A DNA stretch of 64,000 bases from Coprinus comatus. Lineage: Eukaryota; Basidiomycota; Agaricomycetes; Agaricales; Agaricaceae. The notes under the pieces are model-generated. The model worked only from the letters and a program-made list of their open reading frames with translations. It made no database searches and had not been told where the DNA came from. Both the position numbers and the translations under genes were made by a program. Below, piece after piece: positions 56,370-64,000 of this stretch (the first letter of the stretch is position 1; each line of letters starts with the position of its first letter). Location of the stretch: positions 1 through 64,000 of the forward strand of contig JAWPGT010000073.1 of NCBI GenBank assembly GCA_034638255.1. Reading direction: 5' to 3'.

Positions 56370-59300
56370 AATGATAATGTTCACATGCGACCTCCGCATG
56401 ATCAGGTGTCTGCTCCGGCATCTGTCTCTGTTCTTGATGAACAATATGAACAAATCATGAACTCGCCCTCTACCCAGTACGATACCGATGACGGGGAATA
56501 CAAGTACGTAGAATCTCTGATCAAAGATTCATCTTTTTCTGATGTGTGCTCTGTACAGCGTGGACCCCGAAGCAGCTCGCTTCTGGGGTGTTCCAGAAAA
56601 TTCCTCCGCTCCGGGTTCTCCCGCCTCTCGCTTCTAAGCTCGAGGGCTGTTGATGGACTATCGAGATCGTTGCATGGGACTACTAGAACTATTCGGACTA
56701 CTGTTTGTAATCCTCCACTGCTAGATACTGAGATTTGTATTTTTCCCGCCACGAATGATACCGCACATTATGATTTTCCTATTTCTATCCCGATGAAGTA
56801 CTTAAAACCTACTGTTTCGATCTCAGGATATGAAAAAGATGACCATGGTAAATTCTTTGAACATTGTCAATGCAGCAATTGCAAAAATCGCCCAGTGTAT
56901 AATACTGGTATAGCAATCTGGATGCTCGACTCTGGTGCTAGTTATCACTTCACTGGTAACATTGGCGACTTCGTTGACGTCGAGAAGGGTGATTACGGCA
57001 CGGTGCAAACAGCTAATAGTCACACCACCATCAAAGCACGTGGCCGTGTAATCATCCAGCATGAATTGGCTGGTGTACGAACCATCACGTCATTATACCC
57101 GGTATTTTACATAGAGGGATTGAATGGAAGACTTATGTCACCAGGACCCTTTTATCTTGATGGCTTAAGGCTTGAGGCTGATGTGACGGGATCTCGGATC
57201 CTACGGCCCGATGGCTCCCTCTATATGGAGGCTACTCAGCAGGTAAAGGGTGATGGAATACATATGGTTCATTCTCGAATCATATTGGATAGTGACATCC
57301 GTTCCCTAACTTTACCTGGAGTTCATTCGCTTTATGATCTCTGGCATAATCGACTTGGACATCCTTCGAAGCAAGTGCTCAGGAAGTTCAAGGAACACAC
57401 GGTTAATTTTCCAGACGTCGATATTCCAAAACGGTCAAGGACATGTGATGGTTGCGCTCGTGGCAAGCTGCAGGAAAAGGCTCATCCTCCATCATTGTCC
57501 AGAGCTACCGAAATATTCGAGTTGGTTCATTCTGACCTTCTTGAATTTCCCACATTATCATATCACCGTGCCAAGTGGATCATCACGTTCTTAGATGACT
57601 ACTCCGGTTTTACCTATACTCGATTTTTGAGACAGAAATCCGATGTCTTTGCGACATTCCAGGAATTCTTGGCTCAAGTTGAAACCCAACATGGGAAAAA
57701 GGTTAAACGAGTTCGCACTGATAATGGGGGGGAATACATTTGGGACAAATTGAAAAATTTGTTTAGCTTAGCCGGTATTGTTCACGAGAATACTGCTCCT
57801 CATATTCATGAGCAGAACGGACGTGCTGAACGCTTGAATCGTACGATTCGCGAGAAGTCTGAAGCCATGCGACTTCATGCATGTTGTCCGGAGAATTGGT
57901 GGGAATTTGCTGGAAAACGGCAATTCATATCTATAATAGAACACCAATGAAACGTCTCGAGTATCGAACGCCATTTGAATTAATGCACGGAAATAAACCT
58001 AATGTAAATGGTTTACATGTGTTCGGATGTGGAGCTTATGTGTACCTGCCGCCTGCTGTGCGCGAAAATAAACTCGCAGCCAAGTCGGAGACAATGATCT
58101 TTTTGGGTTATGATGGTAGTAACCTAAAGTTTATACGTCATCAAAAGGGAAACGTTATTTATATAGCTCACACAGCAATCTTCGAGGAAGAGTGGTTCCC
58201 TAAATGTGAATCAACTGCCACTGATCGACGTAGAGATCTACGAACACCCCCAAATCCTCCTGATGACCTCTTTGACGGAATGTCAGATGATGGATCAGAC
58301 ACAGACTATTTCGACTTCCCAGCAGATCCCCCTGCTATTCCTCCGAAGACACCGAGTAATCCTACTCGACCTTCAGATCCGCCTGCACCACCAGCTCGCG
58401 ATCCCTCTATCCCACCTCCTCCAACTCCCCCTCCTAAATCTCCCTCCAGACGACCAAAAGTCGAAACAGAGGATGAAGATGACGGATTGAGTTATGCGAG
58501 TGAGGATTCCCTCGATCATCACCACCATGATGATCACAATCACGATCATAGAGATCATTATCATCCGCCTGAGACACCAAGAAGGTCTCAACCTGAAAGA
58601 GCACAACGTCCCTTACCAAAACGTGCTCAAGAAGGTCCTTCTTTCGAACCGCGCCGTTCAGGCCGCGAACGAAAAGTCCCGGAAAGACCCGATAATGCTT
58701 ACGGACATAAGCATCCGTCTGAAATTCTCTGTGATTATGATACAATTTCTCTGGAAGAACCTGGTCCATCAAACCGGTTCAAGATGCCTCGTGGCAGACC
58801 TCAGAATCTATCTGACGAAGAAGCTCGCCAACGGCTTGAGCAATTTGCTGAAAACTATAAACATTGGATGGAGAGTCAAGGGGAGCGCAATCCTGCTGCA
58901 CCTCCTGAAGATGAGGATGAAATGCAACAACGGCTTTCCAGGGAAGGGGGGTTAGAATGGATTAATATTTTGCTGACAAAAGCCAAACTTGCGCATAGTA
59001 ATGCTGCAAAAATCCCTGTTCAATTCCATGATCTTGGTAAACTTGATCCAGAAGAAAGACAGAAATGGCTGGAAGCATGCAAAGAAGAGCTGACAGCGCT
59101 TAAGAAGCGCAAGGTATATGAAATCGTGGATCTCCCTAAGGGGAGGAAAGCTATTCAAAACCGATGGGTTTTCAATGTCAAAGGAGATGGCCGGAAACGT
59201 GCTCGTCTCGTGGCAAAAGGTTTCTCTCAAGTCGAAGGTATCGACTTTGATGAACTCTTTTCTCCAGTCGTACGCTATGAGTCCACTCGTATCCTTCTTG

Positions 59301-59961
59301 GCTTAGCAGCTTTGAATGATTGGGATATTGAGGCTGTTGATGTAAAGACAGCGTACTTATACGGAAAACTGGATGAAGAAATCTATATGAAACAACCCGA
59401 AGGTTTCATCCAGGAAGGGAAGGAGAATAAAGTCTGGAGGTTACGTCGCGCATTGTACGGCCTTAAACAAGCCGGACTGGCCTGGTGGAAGGAAATGGCA
59501 ACTTCCATGAAAGACCTAGGCTTCAGTCGATGCGAATCCGATGCTGGCGTATACATCTACCGAGACAAGAAAACTGGCAAGATCTGCATTGCCGTTGTCT
59601 ATGTCGATGACGTACTATTCATGGGAAATGACTCCGCCCTACTTAAAAAGTTAAAAGGGAAGTTCATGAAACGTTGGGAATGCCGTGATGCCGGTGAAGT
59701 TAAAGAATTTCTAGGCATGCGCATCCGCCGTGATAGGAAGAATCAAAAAATCTTCTTGGATCAATCTTCTTACTTACAAAAGATCCTCGAACGATTTAAG
59801 ATTGACGGTGCAGGCAGAGAAACCAAACCGGCGCGAACTCCGCTGCCAGAAGGTTACCATGCCGTTCCTAACACCGGTCCTGTCAATGCTACGCTTCGAA
59901 CACGCTACCAACAGGTGATTGGATCACTGTTATACTTGATGATTGGAACTCGCCCGGACAT

Positions 59962-61968
59962 CATCAGCATTTCCAGCATGTCCTTAGTAGTACTCAGTAT
60001 AGCTTGGGTAGCTTAGTATACTTACTGATACTTAGATATATATTTTCAAAGTAACTCTAAGGTAGTCAACATTTCCAACCAAGTTTTTAAGTTTCCCAAG
60101 CACTATTCCAAGGTCACAAAAAGTCGAAGTTAATTTGTATTATTGACTTTGTTTTTGTTTCATTTGTTTGGTTGATGTCATTAATGATGTGTTGTTATTT
60201 CATGATGATGCATCAATAATCACATCATTTATGTTCCCAGATTTGGACTTCATGAAAAATCGCAAAATCGGACTGTCACATGATCACTCTCACCATCACA
60301 TGTGACAGGACATGTTGCATCAGCAATGCAACCTCACGAAGGTCACAACTTCTACTCACTGCCGACTCTGAGTAATGTCACCACTGCACTCTCACTTCTT
60401 GATGAAACTCGACGCGTTGGAGCTCGTTGGAACCGTCTCGACATTACGCATTGAATGAGCCTATGTACGCGTGATATGGTGGGGTTTTCATTATTCTTAT
60501 AAGGTATGTCAATTTCGACTATTTTCCATGTATTGGGCTCATATGGTCGCGTATTGGCGCGTTCTCAGGCTCTCCACGACGGCCTCAATACCCCTCTTCG
60601 AACAAGCCTACATACACGCGTCCCGATGCAGTAGCCATGCTATAACATCAGTTTTACTGCTGGTGTGCCATTACTTACTGTTTTTCTTCTGTATCACTCA
60701 TTTTTCTACATACAGGAACGTTTCTAGGCTCTCCAGAACCGTCTTAACGTGTACTATAGGATAGGAGGGTTAGGTGATGACGTGGCATAGTGTATACCCC
60801 ACGAAGGGGGGTTTCTTCCTTGGTGAGTCATTATCTGTCTCAAGGGAAGTATTTTACTCATTTCTCACTCCCTCCTGCACTCCATGGCACATTCTTAGGC
60901 TCGTCTAACCCACGCGCGTACCACCCTATGACATCTCCAACTTGTAAACGATATGGAGAAGTTCTGGATATGTAGTGACCTTATCTTCTAAGGTCTATCT
61001 TGTGAGTATACTGTTCACTCTACAACTACTAACACAGTCATTTTCGCACCATACACCACATTCTTAGGCTTGTTGGAACCGCATCGAAAAGGCAAATCGA
61101 TAGAGGGTAGTACGGTGTGGTATGGTGGGGTATTCATTGGTGAAAAGTATGTTCTCTAACTTTTACACCAATCCTGTTATTTTACTGATATCTCACTTCC
61201 TCCTGCACTCCATAACATGCTTTTAGGCTCGTTTACACCACATGTACATTCTCTGTTCCACCCCCGATTTGTACACACTATGGAGGATTGCTGGAGTTGT
61301 AGTGACCTATCTTCTGGTAAGTTCTTATTCAATCTAACACCTATTTCGATACTCAATTCTTATCGGAATCTTGCGTTCTTAGCATCGTTCAAACCGTTTC
61401 GACGGCGCCGTTCGAACGTGCCTACCCACGTAACGTTCCAATCAATACTCGTATCGCAATGTCTAGTTCTTTATTCTCCCAAGTAAGTTCTCCTATTATG
61501 AATATATTCTTGTAATTTTTTTATCTTTATTTCGGTACATTACTGTAGTATACACTACTATTATGCTGTATACAATCACTCTTGTATTTTTGTACATTAC
61601 TGTCTCCCTTCTGATAATATAATTCAGTTGATATACATTTTCATGCATTTGAGACACTCTAGGAGTCCTTGAAATTTTGCTTTTTATATATATATATTCT
61701 GATATACCTGATTTATAAGCTTGAGAAAGTATTTTCGAAGGCAGTACAAGTAGATATAAGGTAAAACTAAGTAGAATTAAGTGTGACTAACCAGGACCCC
61801 CTGCTTAGAATAGCTTGGAATCGACTTGTCAAGCATGACTAAGTAATTCCAAGGAGAAAATAAAAATTCTTTTACATTCTTGATATATCCTTGGTCATCC
61901 TTGGAAATGTTTTCAAGGAGGTTTAAGGAGGTTTAAGCTTGGCCAAGGAGATGCGTGTTTTGCTGATG
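59962..61968. mobile_element. 2.0-kb terminal-inverted-repeat insertion of unknown family
   Basis: Interrupts the young copia pol. The left end is CATCAGCATTTCCAGCATG. The right end, reverse-complemented, is CATCAGCAAAACACGCATC. The ends therefore share CATCAGCA-n5-GCAT-n-TCCTT over ~24 bp with mismatches. AT flanks both sides (59960-59961, 61969-61970), a possible 2-bp target duplication. Short CCTTGG/CCAAGG-like motifs crowd both subterminal zones. No transposase is seen; the interior is the tandem array described separately. Removing the insertion with one AT rejoins the pol frame. Confidence 0.7.
60405..61380 (+). repeat. Diverged tandem array, ~160-170-bp units in alternating pairs
   Basis: The anchor GGCT(C/T) preceded by TTCTTAG/TTCTAG/TCTCAG occurs at 60568, 60727, 60898, 61067 and 61226 (spacing 159, 171, 169, 159). 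Units alternate: those near 60422, 60727 and 61067 share a TATGGTGGGG(T)TTTCATT-like block, while those near 60898 and 61226 share GTAGTGACC(T)TATCTTCT. So a ~330-bp higher-order unit is repeated about three times. Each unit has an acceptor-like TAG before the anchor and a donor-like GTATGT/GTGAGT/GTAAGT ~80-100 bp later. Confidence 0.65.
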
Positions 61969-62663
61969 ATTGGGTTTGCAGTTACTAAATTAAGTCAACA
62001 TGCCCACAACCCCACTGAAGAGCATCTCAAGCGTGCTCTATACATTTGCCGTTACCTTCTCGCTACCAAAGAATACCACATGGTGCTTGATGGAGGAAAA
62101 GGTGAAGGTTTTATCACCTATAGTGATTCAGATTGGGATAGTGATCCAACGGACCGTCGTTCTCAGACAGGCTACTTTACGTCTCTAGCCTCCTGTCCAG
62201 TTGCATGGGTCAGTCGATCGCAAAAGACAGTTGCCTTGTCCTCTACTGAGGCTGAATATATGGCGCTTTCTGATAGCTGCCGTCAAGCTGTGTGGATCCG
62301 TCAGCTAATGATGGAACTCGGTTTATCTAACGGTGAACCGATGGAAATTTGTGGAGATAACATGGGCTCCCTCTTCATCGCTCAAAACCCTACAGTTGAG
62401 AAGAGGTCAAAACACATTGACATCAAATTCCACTTCATTCGGCAATGTCTTGCTGATAAGAAGGTTCTGTTATTCTTTATTCCTGGCACTTCAAATCCCG
62501 CAGATCTTCTCACAAAGAACCTTGGTCGAGTTAAATTTGAGAACTTCAGGAACAGTCACTTCGGTTTAGTGTTTTCATCCCCAACTTTTGCTGCTTCCAA
62601 GCGCACTTTAAAAAATAATATGGACTAGTGAGTATTGGCGCTTAATTGTTGACTACGCTTACG

Positions 62664-62673
62664 AAAAGGGGAG
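62664..62673 (+). other. Polypurine tract of the young copia
   Basis: AAAAGGGGAG lies directly before the 3' LTR, the plus-strand priming site. Confidence 0.85.
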
Positions 62674-63054
62674 TGTTGGAAAATACGGACTATTATTAGA
62701 TAGTCACATGACATTTTCATTTCGTTTTACTTTCATCGTTCCATTACGCTTTGCATTATGTGGCAGCTCCTTATTGGTTGTAGTTAGCGTTTCACCTATG
62801 TGTTTCAACTCCTGTATCAACTCCTGTTTCATGTATAATTACCTGACATGTAGTAGACACCTGACTCCTTTCTAGTCGTAGCACGGACCACTTCATTATC
62901 ATATAAGTAGTGTACATTCTCGCTTGTATTCTACAGTTCTCGAACTACCAAGTTCTCTCTTACTCTATTCTCTCCACCAAGCAAACATACTAACTACCAC
63001 TTCGTGCGTATCATTATATTGCTATGTCTACATGCATACGCGTTGCTTTCAACA
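62674..63054 (+). repeat. 3' LTR of the young copia element
   Basis: 381 bp, one base different from the 5' LTR. Followed by the target duplication GTTCT. Confidence 0.95.
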
Positions 63055-63059
63055 GTTCT

Positions 63060-64000
63060 TCGAGACAAGCTTTGTGCCAGTGTTTATGTTCCTCCAGATT
63101 CAATTTTACAAGATCACAGAATTGCTCAGGAACTGTAGTTGAACTTGCTTTTGCCAATAAAAAGTTCATCAATTCTAACCCCCCTTCCTTAGTTATCTGT
63201 TGAATCTTACAATCTGTGTCTTCTTCCATTGCGTCAGGTTGTTGTTCCCTCGCATATTGCCGTGAGGCATCCTCGTGTTGTCTGCGTATTTCATCGCGAC
63301 GTTCTCAGATTTCCTCGGGCGAAATAGGACGTGGATCTGCTTTAGGGCGATCTCGTTGATTTCGGATTCTGAAATCATGACCACGGAGACGAACTCTCCC
63401 CTGAGGTGGTAGAGGTTCATTGTGATTATAGTCTCGTAGTATCTCAGACAGATGTGTTCTCTCCCCATAAACATTACCTTCTCTAAATGGAACAAACTTT
63501 TCTCGGCCAGAACAGCGAGGTAAAGGTTCAACAGGTCTAGCAGGTCATTCAGGTGATGGAGAAATGGGATGGGTGGAGTCAGGTCGAGGAGCAGGGCTCG
63601 GACTCGGATGACAAATAGGTGATTCGGGATCAGCGTATGATAACGCATCATCATCATCTTCATCAGTGACTTCCTCGTCTGTTGTTTTCCTAGGAGCAGG
63701 TTTGCTCGGACCGGGAACAGGAGGTTTTTGAGAAGTAGATGGTCCGGGAATCGGACCTTGCGGTCTAGGCGGTAACGGTGTTCTATCACTGTCATCTTGT
63801 CGAGATGTGTCCATAGGATCATCAGGATAAAGATCAGGTGTAGTATCCTCATCATCTTTGTCAGACGCCGGAGGAGGAGGATTTATTTTGGGGTTTTTTG
63901 TAGAACCGGAGTCCTTACGTTTTTCGTGATCTGGCTTGCATTTGGGATACCAGCCCTTGTCGAAAATGGCTGTTTTCGCAGTGTAAATAACATTTCCCTT
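63060..64000 (-). pseudogene. Older copia: integrase tail and RT start, continues off the window
   Basis: Minus-strand frame in continuity with 54388: KGNVIYTAKTAIF and the integrase-end region, a Pro-rich linker (RPQGPIPGPSTSQKPPVPGP) with an acidic DEEVTDEDDDDALSY run, then FREGNVYGERTHLSEILRDY and NLEEHKHWHKACLEE up to the insertion point. TGA stops at about 63545 and 63305 show decay. Confidence 0.82.

Larger units (their letters stand above)
56385..62628 (+). pseudogene. Young copia pol, one frameshift and one large insertion
   Basis: Same frame as gag after the TAG. Protease IWMLDSGASYHFTG; pre-integrase LWHNRLGHPS with CDGCARGK; integrase FELVHSDLLEF, RVRTDNGGEYIW, HEQNGRAERLN. A one-base loss near 57910 shifts the frame; the next frame (to 59961) carries the integrase tail with an unusual His/Asp-rich run (about residues DHHHHDDHNHDH) and the reverse transcriptase (NRWVFNVKGDGRKRARLVAK, YVDDVLFMG). 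The 2-kb insertion 59962-61968 then interrupts it, after which FAVTKLSQHAHNPTEEHL, RNase H (SSTEAEYMALSDSCRQAVWI) and NPADLLTKNLGRVKF run to TAG at 62628. Defective despite the young LTRs. Confidence 0.9.
54394..63054 (+). mobile_element. Young Ty1/copia element with a 2-kb internal insertion
   Basis: Full-length 8661-bp element. Its two 381-bp LTRs (54394-54774, 62674-63054) differ at one C/T position, and 5-bp target duplications GTTCT lie at 54389-54393 and 63055-63059. It is inserted into the RT-proximal coding region of the older minus-strand copia, whose frame continues on both sides. Without the internal 2007-bp insertion the element would be about 6.65 kb. Confidence 0.95.
52588..64000 (-). 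mobile_element. Older Ty1/copia element, minus strand, runs off the window
   Basis: Its 3' LTR (52588-52826) abuts the gypsy integrase, target-side bases GTTAC at 52583-52587. RNase H/RT coding lies at 52863-54388 and continues at 63060-64000 toward integrase, with a younger copia inserted between. The 5' LTR and gag are beyond position 64000. Confidence 0.9.

Noticed and set aside
59962..61968. Helitron interpretation of the 2-kb insertion
   Set aside because: No CTRR 3' end or terminal hairpin and no Rep/helicase, whereas matched inverted ends are present.
1..64000. CRISPR arrays, operons or bacterial features
   Set aside because: No regularly spaced direct repeats of that kind; gene structure is eukaryotic throughout.

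Overview
The window is nuclear DNA of a filamentous basidiomycete, most likely a mushroom-forming agaricomycete. The genes are cut by many short introns (mostly 42-70 nt, GT...AG, often with a visible CTAAC/CTGAC branch site). The gene families also fit: a DUF6593-like protein, a GSTFuA-type glutathione transferase, a fungal Zn2Cys6 regulator, multi-intron P450s, and nested Ty1/copia and Ty3/gypsy elements. No species is claimed. Gene models were assembled by hand from splice signals; nearly all complete models sum to whole codons.

Left part (1-40.5 kb), ordinary gene space. 1-0.7 kb is rich in inverted GTGTTTCC motifs. 0.7-5.7 kb holds a conserved membrane-type protein, a divergent SNX3/Grd19 sorting nexin, a DAP1/MAPR haem protein and a 617-aa protein with a repeated acidic motif and a DUF6593-like C-terminus. 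7.8-9.2 kb is a broken F-box-like gene. 9.7-11.9 kb is a P450. Then come a Rossmann reductase (13.7 kb), a PWWP/TFIIS-like chromatin protein (15-16.6 kb), a heterotrimeric G-alpha subunit (17.8-19.1 kb), a small secreted M15-like protein (20.5 kb), a tRNA-Trp with an intron (21.4 kb), a GST (23.3 kb), a Zn2Cys6 transcription factor (25.3-28.7 kb), a SEC2-type Rab GEF (29.5-31 kb), a 2OG-Fe(II) dioxygenase divergently paired with a second P450 (31.2-35.9 kb), and a 1285-aa EF-hand/double ZZ-finger protein with a HeLo/Goodbye-like N-terminus (36.1-40.5 kb).

Right part (40.5-64 kb), gene-poor and transposon-rich. A near-perfect Tc1/mariner element with 212-bp terminal repeats (44.5-46.1 kb) is followed by a decayed gag pseudogene. 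A decayed Ty3/gypsy element follows; a 472-bp solo LTR interrupts its gag. Its integrase is interrupted by an older minus-strand copia element that runs off the window. That copia is in turn interrupted by a young plus-strand copia (LTRs differ at one base, TSD GTTCT), which carries a 2.0-kb terminal-inverted-repeat insertion in its reverse transcriptase/RNase H region. This gives a readable insertion order of four nested events.

Functional links are limited. P450s, GST, dioxygenase, reductase and the Zn2Cys6 regulator form an oxidative/detoxification-flavoured neighbourhood, but no backbone biosynthetic enzyme is present, so a metabolite cluster is not claimed. The most interesting items are the 1285-aa multi-domain protein, the six-copy FDDLFVKP-like motif protein, the two P450s with nearly the same exon lengths, the M15-like secreted protein, and the unexplained 2.0-kb insertion with exon/intron-like tandem units.
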